From contig NZ_QZVR01000004.1 of the NCBI RefSeq assembly GCF_003660455.1, positions 186,001 through 250,000 of the forward strand: 64,000 nt of DNA. The letters run 5' to 3'. The translations under genes were made by a program, and so were the position numbers. The notes under the pieces were generated by a model. It was not told where the DNA came from, ran no database searches, and worked only from the letters and a program-made list of their open reading frames with translations. Of the stretch, positions 44,378 through 51,332 are shown in pieces. Within the stretch, counting starts at the first letter, position 1; each line of letters opens with the position of its first letter. This DNA is from Nocardioides ferulae (GTDB lineage Bacteria; Actinomycetota; Actinomycetes; Propionibacteriales; Nocardioidaceae).

Positions 44378-45538
44378 TCAGCGCAGCAGGGACAGGACGC
44401 CCTGCGGGGCCTGGTTGGCCTGCGCCAGCATCGCGGTGCCGGCCTGCGACAGGATCTGGCTGCGAGTGAAGTTCATCATCTCGGAGGCCATGTCGGTGTC
44501 GCGGATCCGGCTCTCGGAGGCGGAGAGGTTCTCGACCGCCACGTTGAGGTTGTTCACCGTGTGCTCGAAGCGGTTCTGCAGCGCACCAAGGTCTGCACGG
44601 GTGGTGGAGACCGTGGCGATGGCGGCGTCGATCTTGGTGATCGCAGCCTCGGCGCCAGTGGCGGCGTCGAACTTCACCGACGCAGCGGCAACCTGCTCCG
44701 CGGTAGCGGCGGCATCGGGAGCGTTGCCGGTGACCACGAGGTTGCCACCGGTGACCGCAGCGGAAGCGATGTCGTCGCCGAACGCGTTGGTGATCGCGGT
44801 GGTCAGCTTGGTCGTGCGGGTGGCGACGTCGTCGGCCGCGTCGTACTTCACGGAGGCAAGGTCGAGCGACTTGCTGCCAACGGTGATAACGCCGTCCAGC
44901 GACTCGAAGCCCGCGGCGGTGGCGAGGTCCGCACCTGACGTGGTGACGGTTCCCGCCGTGCCCGCGACGGCGTTGACGACGGTGGCGTCCGTCTCTCCGC
45001 CGTTGACAACGTCAACGCTGGAGACACCGAGGCCGTTCGCGCTCATCGAGGTGCCGACCGTGACGGTGATGGACTCCCCGTCGTTGGCACCCACCTGGAA
45101 CTTGCCGCTGTAGCTGCTGTCCAGCAGCTTCTGGCCGCTGAACTTGGTGGTGTCGGCGATCCGGGTCAGCTCGGACTTGAGCTGGCCCATCTCGGACTGG
45201 ATGTTCTTCTTGGCGTTGTCGTCCAGCCCACCGGTGTTGGAGCCCTGCACGGCGAGGTCACGCATCCGCTGGAGGATCTTGTGGGTCTCGGTGAGCGCAC
45301 CTTCAGCCGTCTGCACGACGCTGATGCCGTCCTGGGTGTTGCGGACGGCGACCTTGAGTCCGCCGACCTGCGAGCGCAGGCCCTCGGAGATGGCCAGACC
45401 AGCAGCGTCATCGGCGGCGCGGTTGATCCGGTAGCCGCTGGACAGCTTCTCCAGCGACTTCGACATCTGGCCCTGGGTGACCGACAGGTTGCGGTAGCTG
45501 TTGAGAGCGTCGATGTTCTGGTTGATGCGGAGACTCAT
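44378..45538 (-). CDS. fliC: flagellin
   Basis: A 386-residue flagellin. The conserved N-terminal D0/D1 (SLRINQNIDALNSYRNLSVTQ, then LSSGYRINRAADDAAGLAISEGLRSQ) and C-terminal D1/D0 (ASEMMNFTRSQILSQAGTAMLAQANQAPQGVLSLLR) are intact. A short variable centre is rich in Ala, Thr and Val. It is the only flagellin gene in the window. ATG 45538 follows AGGAGG. Its leader carries a FliA-type -10 box and GGA motifs in the ribosome site (possible CsrA target). Confidence 0.97.
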   Translation of the reverse strand: MSLRINQNIDALNSYRNLSVTQGQMSKSLEKLSSGYRINRAADDAAGLAISEGLRSQVGGLKVAVRNTQDGISVVQTAEGALTETHKILQRMRDLAVQGSNTGGLDDNAKKNIQSEMGQLKSELTRIADTTKFSGQKLLDSSYSGKFQVGANDGESITVTVGTSMSANGLGVSSVDVVNGGETDATVVNAVAGTAGTVTTSGADLATAAGFESLDGVITVGSKSLDLASVKYDAADDVATRTTKLTTAITNAFGDDIASAAVTGGNLVVTGNAPDAAATAEQVAAASVKFDAATGAEAAITKIDAAIATVSTTRADLGALQNRFEHTVNNLNVAVENLSASESRIRDTDMASEMMNFTRSQILSQAGTAMLAQANQAPQGVLSLLR

Positions 45539-45543
45539 GATGG

Positions 45544-45556
45544 ATCCCTCCTGGAT
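45544..45556 (-). promoter_or_regulatory. possible CsrA site in the flagellin ribosome-binding region
   Basis: On the minus strand ATCC-AGGAG-GGAT could form a 4-bp stem with GGA in the loop over the ribosome site. A GGA in a loop at the Shine-Dalgarno is the usual CsrA target. The stem is short, so this is tentative. Confidence 0.4.
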
Positions 45557-45603
45557 GACGTGAGTCGGGGTTTGAGGCCCATCCGTGGGCCCCTTCGCGG
45601 TGA

Positions 45604-45611
45604 TGATCGGC
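45604..45611 (-). promoter_or_regulatory. FliA-type -10 element for fliC
   Basis: GCCGATCA on the minus strand matches the flagellar sigma factor -10 (GCCGATAA) at 7 of 8 bases, 66 bases upstream of the flagellin start. The matching -35 region reads TAGGTGGC and is weak compared with TAAAGTTT. Confidence 0.5.
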
Positions 45612-45638
45612 GGCGGCTTGGGGCCACCTAAGAGAAAA

Positions 45639-45663
45639 GCCCCGAAGAATTTCTTCTCGGGGC
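45639..45663 (-). terminator. rho-independent terminator of fliA
   Basis: On the minus strand GCCCCGA and TCGGGGC form a stem (with a small bulge above it) followed by TTTTCTCT. It is a textbook intrinsic terminator, rare in this GC-rich window. It separates fliA from fliC. Confidence 0.8.
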
Positions 45664-45763
45664 GAAGGGGGCCAGATCGGCGTGGTGGCATCAATGGCCT
45701 CGACCGGCTCGACGGGGTGCGAGCCGGCCGCGGGGCTGTCGTAGGGCGTGGCGGACCACCACC

Positions 45764-46600
45764 TCAGGCGGTCTCGTCGAGCGAGAGCGGCATCGAACGA
45801 CGCAGGCCTGCCGCGTGCCGGGCCAGCACCGAGTCGACGTACGCCTCGCGGCGGCGCGCGGCGCAGCCCTCGGGGCGGGGGTGCGGGGCGACGAGCTCGG
45901 GCTCGAGCGCGCGATGCATGGCCTCGCGCAGCAGCACGAGTGCCTCGGCGCGGATCTGCGAGATGCGCGACTCCGAGACGCCCAGCTGGGCGGCGGTCTC
46001 GGCCATCGGCCGTTCTGCGAGGAAGTACTGCTCGACGACGATGCGCATCCGCTCGGGCAGCTCGGCGATCGCCTCCATCAGATAGGTGAGCTGCTCGCCG
46101 TGCAGCGCCATCGCGGCCGGGTCAGGGGTCTTGCTGACCAGGTGGTCGGCGAGGGCGTCCTCGGAGGCCTGCAGCGAGAGCACCTGGGCGCGGGCGACGT
46201 CGTCGTCGTTGGCCGCGATCTCGTCGAGGGTCATCCCGGCGGTGCGGGCGACCTCCTCGTCGGTGGGCTTGCGGCCCAGGCTGGTGGCCAGCTGGGAGCG
46301 GGTGGCGTCGAGGTCGCGGGCGCGGCGGCGCACGGAGCGGGAGGCCCAGTCGATGCTGCGCAGCTCGTCGAGGACGGCGCCGCGGATGCGGGTGGACGCA
46401 TAGCGGGGGAACGGCACACCGCGCTCCTCGTCGTAGGCCTGTGCCGCCTGGAAGAGGGCGAACAGGCCGGCCGAGGTGAGGTCGTCACGGTTCACGTACG
46501 ACGGGACGCGGCCCATCGTCTCCCGGACGATGTGGCCGACGAGGGGGAGGTGCTGGTGGACCAGCGCCTCGACGTCCGTCCGCACTGCTTCTGTGTTCAC
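45764..46600 (-). CDS. fliA: flagellar sigma factor FliA (sigma-28 / WhiG type)
   Basis: A 278-residue sigma factor. Region 2 is LVGHIVRETMGRVPSYVNRDDLTSAGLFALFQAAQAYDEERG. Region 3 holds LGRKPTDEEVARTAGMTLDEI. Region 4 ends with ERMRIVVEQYFLAERPMAETAAQLGVSESRISQIRAEAL, a helix-turn-helix. It directs RNA polymerase to late flagellar genes. The GTG start at 46600 has AGGA upstream. A long open frame continues upstream but enters the regulatory gap. Confidence 0.95.
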   Translation of the reverse strand: MNTEAVRTDVEALVHQHLPLVGHIVRETMGRVPSYVNRDDLTSAGLFALFQAAQAYDEERGVPFPRYASTRIRGAVLDELRSIDWASRSVRRRARDLDATRSQLATSLGRKPTDEEVARTAGMTLDEIAANDDDVARAQVLSLQASEDALADHLVSKTPDPAAMALHGEQLTYLMEAIAELPERMRIVVEQYFLAERPMAETAAQLGVSESRISQIRAEALVLLREAMHRALEPELVAPHPRPEGCAARRREAYVDSVLARHAAGLRRSMPLSLDETA

Positions 46601-46711
46601 GAGAGGGATCCTGTCCGATAAACGAGACCGCGGAAGCCCCTCCGGGCCTAATCCGACACGGTTGGTCCGAAGTCCCCCCGGTTCGGCCATGCGAAGCACC
46701 CTCCGAGGTGG

Positions 46712-46731
46712 TCTGGAGTGGCCATTCCAGA
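46712..46731. promoter_or_regulatory. dyad TCTGGA-N8-TCCAGA
   Basis: Complementary hexamers at 46712-46717 and 46726-46731 flank GTGGCCAT. A second dyad, TAGTCC-GGG-GGACTA, follows at 46732-46746. Both are possible operator sites. Confidence 0.4.
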
Positions 46732-46753
46732 TAGTCCGGGGGACTAGTCCTCG

Positions 46754-46769
46754 ATGGCCGATCGGCCAT
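46754..46769. promoter_or_regulatory. 16-bp perfect palindrome
   Basis: ATGGCCGATCGGCCAT is fully self-complementary and lies between fliA and flgN. A dimeric regulator site is likely. Confidence 0.5.
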
Positions 46770-46801
46770 TTGTCTGGACCAGTGAACTTGTGCGAGGTCC
46801 G

Positions 46802-46824
46802 GATTATCCTCAGTTCGGTAACAA
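46802..46824 (-). promoter_or_regulatory. conserved motif, copy A
   Basis: On the minus strand it reads TGTTACCGA, two free bases, TG, one free base, GGAT, two free bases, TC. The same pattern occurs at 46909-46931 and 58526-58547. It includes a near-match to a DnaA box (TTATCCTCA on the plus strand). Confidence 0.6.
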
Positions 46825-46908
46825 CCGACCCGTCGTGAGCGCTCACGTCGACCACGAGATCCAGCAGGCATGCGGCGTTCTGCGGCCAGTAGCTACTGGG
46901 CGCCCACA

Positions 46909-46931
46909 GAACATCCACAAATCGGTAACAA
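46909..46931 (-). promoter_or_regulatory. conserved motif, copy B
   Basis: The second copy, 107 bases from copy A and in the same direction. It is nearly identical to the distant copy C (20 of 22 bases). Confidence 0.65.
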
Positions 46932-47139
46932 TCGCCGGGAGTCGAAAGGTGCCCGCGTGTCGCCTGGACAACGCCGAGACAACCGCTCGAGACCCGCTCC
47001 CTCCCCCTCTCTATGCACTCGCTCCCGCGCGCCATCGCCTGGATCCCTCAGGAACTCCGGGGGGCGACCGATCGGTCCCTCGTAGGTGCCGGGAGGACTC
47101 GGCCCCCCCATGCCCCACGAAACGAAACGAGGAGTCGTG

Positions 47140-47631
47140 ATGTCAGAGCACGTCATCGAGCGGCTGTCGCTCGTGCTCTGGAGGGAGCGCGAGCTGCTCG
47201 AGTCGCTGCGCTACAAGCTGGAGGTCGAGCAGCTGGTGATGGCCGGCGGACGCAGCCAGTGGCTGGGCCGCGCCGCCACCGAGGTCGAGCAAGTGCTCCA
47301 GGTGATCCGGGAGACCGAGGCGCTGCGGGCCACCGCCGCCGACGAGGTTGCCGTCGCGATCGGCCTGCCGGCCAACCCCAGCCTCACCATGCTAGTCGAC
47401 TCCGTCGACGAGCCCTGGCACACCATGCTGCGCGACCACCGGGACGCCTTCGCCGCGATCACCGACGACATCGTGCGGCTCGCCGACGCCAACCGCGGCC
47501 TGATCGCCGCGGGCTTCCGCTCCGCGCGCGAGACCCTGCTCAGCATCGACGCCGGCCTCTCGACCTACACCCCCAGCGGCTCCGCGGTCACCGAGCGGGT
47601 CGCCGCCGCACGTCTCGACAGGAGCCTGTGA
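47140..47631 (+). CDS. flgN: FlgN-family flagellar export chaperone
   Basis: A 163-residue helical protein. LSLVLWRERELLESLRYKLEVEQLVM and the conserved long helix pattern fit FlgN, the chaperone of FlgK and FlgL. Its position directly before flgK is decisive. ATG 47140 follows GAGGAGTCG. It is the first gene of the plus-strand flgN-flgK-flgL-fliW-csrA series, the same order as in Bacillus except that flgM is absent. Confidence 0.85.
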   Translation: MSEHVIERLSLVLWRERELLESLRYKLEVEQLVMAGGRSQWLGRAATEVEQVLQVIRETEALRATAADEVAVAIGLPANPSLTMLVDSVDEPWHTMLRDHRDAFAAITDDIVRLADANRGLIAAGFRSARETLLSIDAGLSTYTPSGSAVTERVAAARLDRSL

Positions 47632-49023
47632 GTGAGCAGCTTCGGGTCGCTCAACACCGCGCTGACCGCGCTGCGGTTCCAGCAGACGTCGATGGACGTC
47701 GCCAGCACCAACGTCGCCAACGTCGCCACCGAGGGCTACGTGCGCCGCCGCGTCGTCGGCCAGACGCTCGGCGCCGCGGCGCAGCCGGCGCTCTGGGCGC
47801 ACAACACCGACGTCGGGGCGGGCGTCACCTCCAAGGGCGTGCAGCGGATGACCGATGCGCTGCTCGACGCCCGTCAGCGCCGTGAGCACGCCGCCCAGAG
47901 CTACCTCGACCTCACTGCCGAGGTGCTGGCCCGGGTCGAGACCGGACTCGGGGAGCCCGGTGAGAACGGCGTCGCCGCCGCGATCGACGGGTTCCGCAGC
48001 TCGCTGCACGACCTGGAGAACAACCCCGGCTCCGCCGCCACCCGCAGCCAGGTGCTCTCGGCCGCCGGCACACTCGCCAACGCCATCGGGCTGCAGGCTC
48101 GCCACTTCCAGGGTGAAGCCGCCGACCAGGGCGTCCGCCTCCAGGTCGGCCTCAGCGAGGTCAACCGGCTCGCCGGCGACCTGGCCAAGACCAACACCAC
48201 CATCGCCGCCGGCAAGGGCACCGACACCAGCTCGCTGCTCGACACCCGCGACCGGCTGGCGCTTCGCATCGCCGAGCTCACCGGCGCCGCCGCCACGATC
48301 CAGGACGACGGCCAGATGACCGTCACCCTCCAGGGGCAGACCCTGGTCAGCGGCGACCAGGCCCACGAGCTCGTGGTCACCGGAGGGTTCGACGTCGACG
48401 GTCAGCTCGACGGCGAGCAGGTCACCTTCGCCATCGACGACGGCTCCGGACCGGTCGACCTGGACGCCACGATCGGCGGCGAGCTCGGCGCCGTGGGCAA
48501 CCTGATCAACACGGTCCTGCCCGACTACCTCACCCAGCTGAACACGCTAGCGACGCAGCTCGCCGACTCGGTCAACGCCCAGCACGGGTTGGGCTTCGAC
48601 CAGGCCGGCGACGCGGGCGTTGACCTCTTCGACTACGACCCCGACAACGCGGCCAGCAGCCTCAAGATCCACGACGACATCGCGGGCCGCCCCGAGCTCG
48701 TGGCCGCCTCTCTCGTGAGCGGCGGCCCCAACCGGGACGGGTCGAACGGCGCGGAGCTCGCCGGGAAGATCGCGATCGAGGACGGCTACCTGCGCCTGGT
48801 CAACGACTTCGGCACCAAGGTCGCCTCCGCGTCCCGCCTGGCCGCCAACCAGGCAACCCTCACCGGTCAGATCGACACCGCCCGCGACCAGCAGGCCGGA
48901 GTCAGCCTCGACGAGGAGACCGTGAACCTCCTCATGGCCCAGCGGGGCTATGAGGCAGCCGCCCGGGTGATGAGCACGCTCGACGAGGTGCTCGACACCC
49001 TCATCAACAGGATGGCGATCTGA
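47632..49023 (+). CDS. flgK: flagellar hook-filament junction protein FlgK
   Basis: A 463-residue HAP1. The N-terminus has FGSLNTALTALRFQQTSMDVASTNVANVATEGYVRR, with the rod/hook family helix. The C-terminus ends SLDEETVNLLMAQRGYEAAARVMSTLDEVLDTLINRM. The middle is shorter than in enteric FlgK (about 545). The GTG start directly abuts the flgN stop. Confidence 0.95.
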   Translation: MSSFGSLNTALTALRFQQTSMDVASTNVANVATEGYVRRRVVGQTLGAAAQPALWAHNTDVGAGVTSKGVQRMTDALLDARQRREHAAQSYLDLTAEVLARVETGLGEPGENGVAAAIDGFRSSLHDLENNPGSAATRSQVLSAAGTLANAIGLQARHFQGEAADQGVRLQVGLSEVNRLAGDLAKTNTTIAAGKGTDTSSLLDTRDRLALRIAELTGAAATIQDDGQMTVTLQGQTLVSGDQAHELVVTGGFDVDGQLDGEQVTFAIDDGSGPVDLDATIGGELGAVGNLINTVLPDYLTQLNTLATQLADSVNAQHGLGFDQAGDAGVDLFDYDPDNAASSLKIHDDIAGRPELVAASLVSGGPNRDGSNGAELAGKIAIEDGYLRLVNDFGTKVASASRLAANQATLTGQIDTARDQQAGVSLDEETVNLLMAQRGYEAAARVMSTLDEVLDTLINRMAI

Positions 49024-49919
49024 TGACTCGGGTCACGCACAACATGCTCGGTCAGCGCTCGCTCGCCGGCCTGCAGGGCAGCCTCACCCGGCTCGCCCAG
49101 ATCCAGGAGCACCTCTCCACCGGACGGGTCATCAACCGGCCCTCCGATGACCCGGCCGGCGCCACCTCCGCGATGCAGGTGCGCTCCTCGCTCACCCAGG
49201 AGCGCCAGCACGTCCGCAACGCCGACGACGGCCTCGGTTGGTTGGCCCAGATCGACAACGCCCTCGACGCCATCGGCGACCAGGTCGGCCGAGCACGCGA
49301 TCTGGCCCTGCAGGGCGCCAACAGCGGCAGCATGGGTGACGCCTCTCGCAACGCGCTCGCGGCCGAGGTCGAGCAACTGCGCCAGGGGGTCATCGCCGGC
49401 GCCAACGCGACGTACCTGGACCGCCCGGTCTTCGGCGGGCTCACCGCAGGCCCTGTCGCCTACGACGCCGACGGGACCTACGTTGGCACTCCCGATGCGG
49501 ACGGCGGGGTCAAGCGCACCGTGGCCGACGGCGTGGTCGTGCGCGTCGACGTGACCGGCCCCGCCGTGCTCGACGACGCAGACGGCGACTCGGTGATGAC
49601 CCACATGGACAATCTGGTCACCGGGCTCCGGACGGGCGACCAGACCATGATCGAGACCGCGATCGGCAAGCTCACCGACGCCAGCAACCGCATCGACACG
49701 ATGCGCGCCGACGTCGGCACCCGGGTCCAGCGCATCGAGTGGGCCAAGGCCCAGGCCGATGACAAGGAGATCTCGCTGACCAACTCGCTGTCCGAGATCG
49801 AGAACGCCGACCTGGCCAAGACCGTCGTGGAGCTGCAGTTGCAGGAGGTGGCCTACCAGGCCGCCCTCTCCGCCACCGGCCGCGTGATCCAACCGAGCCT
49901 CCTGGAGTTCCTCCGATGA
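49023..49919 (+). CDS. flgL: flagellar hook-filament junction protein FlgL
   Basis: A 298-residue HAP3. The N-terminus MTRVTHNMLGQRSLAGLQGSLTRLAQ, then LSTGRVINRPSDDPAGAT, is flagellin-like. The C-terminus LAKTVVELQLQEVAYQAALSATGRVIQPSLLEFL is typical. It shares one base with the flgK stop (TGATG). Confidence 0.95.
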   Translation: MTRVTHNMLGQRSLAGLQGSLTRLAQIQEHLSTGRVINRPSDDPAGATSAMQVRSSLTQERQHVRNADDGLGWLAQIDNALDAIGDQVGRARDLALQGANSGSMGDASRNALAAEVEQLRQGVIAGANATYLDRPVFGGLTAGPVAYDADGTYVGTPDADGGVKRTVADGVVVRVDVTGPAVLDDADGDSVMTHMDNLVTGLRTGDQTMIETAIGKLTDASNRIDTMRADVGTRVQRIEWAKAQADDKEISLTNSLSEIENADLAKTVVELQLQEVAYQAALSATGRVIQPSLLEFLR

Positions 49920-50404
49920 CCGTCTTGACCATTGACGTTTGCGAAGATGTGGCGACCCGCTCGTCCCGCCCGATCGCAGGAGTGCACGTGACCGACCCGC
50001 AGGCCGACCCGGCCGCGACCCAGGACCTGCCCCTGATCGAGATGGTGCGGCCGATGGTCGGCTTCCCCGAGCACAAGATGTTCGCGCTCGTCCGCCTCGG
50101 CGACGACGGGGTGCTCACCAGCCTCACCTCGGTCGAGGACGAGAGCCTGCGGTTCCTCGTCATGCCGCCCGGGCAGTTCTTCCCCGACTATGCGCTCGAC
50201 CTCTCCGACGACGTCGTCGCCGAGCTCGAGATCGCCGACGCCGCCGACGTGCTGGTGCTCGTGGTGCTCACCGCCGGGGCCACGCTGGTCGACACCACCG
50301 CGAACCTGATCGCGCCCGTGGTCGTCAATGTGCGCTCGCGCAAGGCCGCCCAGGTCGTGCTCGACGACTCGAACCTGCCGGTCGCGGCCACGCTGGTCGG
50401 CTGA
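49916..50404 (+). CDS. fliW: flagellar assembly factor FliW
   Basis: A 162-residue FliW. The core has VGFPEHKMFALVRL, DESLRFLVMPPGQFFPDYALDLSDD and LIAPVVVNVRSRKAAQVVLDDS. FliW binds flagellin or CsrA, so that CsrA represses flagellin translation only when flagellin builds up. The N-terminal ~35 residues are longer than in the Bacillus protein; a GTG at 49988 could be an alternative start. It overlaps flgL by 4 bases. Confidence 0.92.
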   Translation: MTVLTIDVCEDVATRSSRPIAGVHVTDPQADPAATQDLPLIEMVRPMVGFPEHKMFALVRLGDDGVLTSLTSVEDESLRFLVMPPGQFFPDYALDLSDDVVAELEIADAADVLVLVVLTAGATLVDTTANLIAPVVVNVRSRKAAQVVLDDSNLPVAATLVG

Positions 50405-50545
50405 GGGTCTCGGCAGGCTCGACCACCGGGGGCGCTCGACCACCGGGGTCTCGGCAGGCTCGACCGCCGATAAGGCTCGGCAAGCTCGACCACCGAGGAC
50501 GCTCGACCACCGAGGCGCGCTCGACCGCCGACTCGACTACCGCGG
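50405..50545. repeat. GGTCGAGC-type repeats between fliW and csrA
   Basis: CTCGACCACCG or CTCGACCGCCG recurs about seven times, together with GGTCTCGGCAGG copies. The 192-base gap interrupts the usually tight fliW-csrA pair. Confidence 0.7.
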
Positions 50546-50596
50546 CGTGTCGCGGGACCTGGCCCGATGGCCAGGCGCGGCAGGTAGCCTCGTCCC

Positions 50597-50833
50597 ATGC
50601 TGGTCCTGAGCCGCCGCGTGGGCGAGTCCATCGTCCTGGGCACCGACATCACCGTCACGGTGCTCGACGTGCGCGGCGACCTGGTGCGCATCGGCATCGC
50701 CGCGCCCCGCTCGGTCGAGGTGCACCGCGCCGAGCTGCTCGAGGCGCTCGAGGAGACCAACCGCAAGGCCGCCTCGCCCACCGAGGACGCCGTCGCGAGC
50801 CTCTCCGAGGCGCTGCGCAAGCGCGCCGACTGA
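50597..50833 (+). CDS. csrA: carbon storage / flagellin translation regulator CsrA
   Basis: A 78-residue RNA-binding protein. MLVLSRRVGESIVLG and VTVLDVRGDLVRIGIAAPRSVEVHRAEL are the canonical CsrA strands, with the RNA-binding Arg residues present. It binds GGA motifs in mRNA leaders. FliW upstream is its antagonist. The tail after residue 55 is slightly longer than in E. coli (61). Confidence 0.96.
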   Translation: MLVLSRRVGESIVLGTDITVTVLDVRGDLVRIGIAAPRSVEVHRAELLEALEETNRKAASPTEDAVASLSEALRKRAD

Positions 50834-50872
50834 ACCCCTCCCGCCGGCGCCCGCGCCCGGCGTACAAACCCG

Positions 50873-50901
50873 TTGAACCCCGCCGGGGGCCGACCTACGG
50901 T
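50873..50901 (+). promoter_or_regulatory. sigma-70 type promoter of the short ORF unit
   Basis: TTGAAC (50873-50878) and TACGGT (50896-50901) are spaced by exactly 17 bases. Transcription would start near 50908, just before the ribosome site at 50914. Confidence 0.55.
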
Positions 50902-50932
50902 GTACGCACACGGGAAAGGAGGTGGTCCGAGA

Positions 50933-50971
50933 GTGATTTCTTCAAGGACGCGTGAGGTGGTCGCGCGCTAG
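50933..50971 (+). CDS. 12-residue ORF with an extreme ribosome binding site
   Basis: GTG begins a 12-codon frame reading MISSRTREVVAR and ending in TAG. Upstream, GAAAGGAGGTGGTCC (50914-50928) matches 14 of the 15 bases complementary to the 3' end of 16S rRNA. This is a far longer Shine-Dalgarno than any other gene here has. It could be a leader peptide or a translated small RNA. I recall similar strings in other actinobacteria but cannot confirm conservation. Confidence 0.55.
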   Translation: MISSRTREVVAR

Positions 50972-51023
50972 CAGCGCCGCCCGAGTAAGGGACGCGTGCT
51001 GCCGGCAATCCACCGCAGCCACC

Positions 51024-51087
51024 CGACCCGCAGGCGATCCGGTCCGTCCGCCGGAGGGGCTCCATCCGGAGCCACGCCTGCGGGTCG
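51024..51087 (+). ncRNA. structured RNA / terminator after the short ORF
   Basis: CGACCCGCAGGCG (51024-51036) and CGCCTGCGGGTCG (51075-51087) form a perfect 13-bp stem. Inside it GGCTCC and GGAGCC (51058-51063, 51068-51073) make a second stem with an ATCC loop. It follows the 12-codon ORF in the same predicted transcript. No T-run follows. Confidence 0.55.
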
Positions 51088-51120
51088 TCCCATTTCCGAC
51101 TCCTCTTGTTCGCCCCCGCC

Positions 51121-51232
51121 GCCCCGGGACGTCATACGACCTGGCGGCTGGGGCGACCACCCCGTATGACGTCCCGCGGGAGGTCATACGAAGTGGTTGT
51201 CAGAGCGACCGGAGCGTATGACGTCCCCGGGC
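51121..51232. repeat. four-arm inverted repeat
   Basis: GGGACGTCATACG (51126-51138), CGTATGACGTCCC (51163-51175), AGGTCATACG (51181-51190) and CGTATGACGTCCC (51215-51227) alternate in orientation. Either adjacent or outer arms can pair. Confidence 0.8.
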
Positions 51233-51277
51233 GGGCGACCGAAGGCTGCGATGGGTGACGCACGCCACCCAGAGATC

Positions 51278-51320
51278 GTTGTACTAGGCAACCAAGTGGA
51301 ATAAAGTTGCGCAAGTCAAC
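51278..51320 (+). promoter_or_regulatory. MFS promoter with two GTTG-N7-CAAC operators
   Basis: TTGTAC (51279-51284) and TAAAGT (51302-51307), spaced 17, form a promoter. GTTG-N7-CAAC dyads at 51278-51292 and 51306-51320 cover the -35 and the -10/start region. This is the layout expected for repression by the MarR regulator encoded downstream. A wider AGATCGTTG/CAACGATCT repeat frames the whole site (51273-51325). Confidence 0.65.
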
Positions 51321-51332
51321 GATCTACCCCCT

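Larger units (their letters stand above)
46601..47139. other. divergent regulatory gap between fliA and flgN
   Basis: These 539 bases hold no credible gene. They carry two copies of a 23-bp conserved motif (46802-46824, 46909-46931), a 16-bp perfect palindrome (46754-46769) and two further dyads. This is the densest set of likely protein-binding sites in the window. It probably controls both fliA and the flgN-csrA operon. Confidence 0.75.
50834..51332. other. gap with short ORF unit, multi-arm repeat and MarR operators
   Basis: These 499 bases hold no conventional gene. They contain a promoter and 12-codon ORF (50873-50971), a large hairpin (51024-51087), a four-arm inverted repeat (51121-51232), and the MFS promoter with two operators (51278-51320). 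Confidence 0.75.

Noticed and set aside
45764..47035. Longer FliA starting near 47035
   Set aside because: The extra 145 residues would span the palindromes and conserved motifs and show no sigma-factor similarity; the GTG at 46600 begins just before region 2.
51132..51314. Short minus-strand ORFs in the gap upstream of the MFS gene
   Set aside because: They run through the four-arm repeat and operators and have no ribosome site or recognisable sequence.
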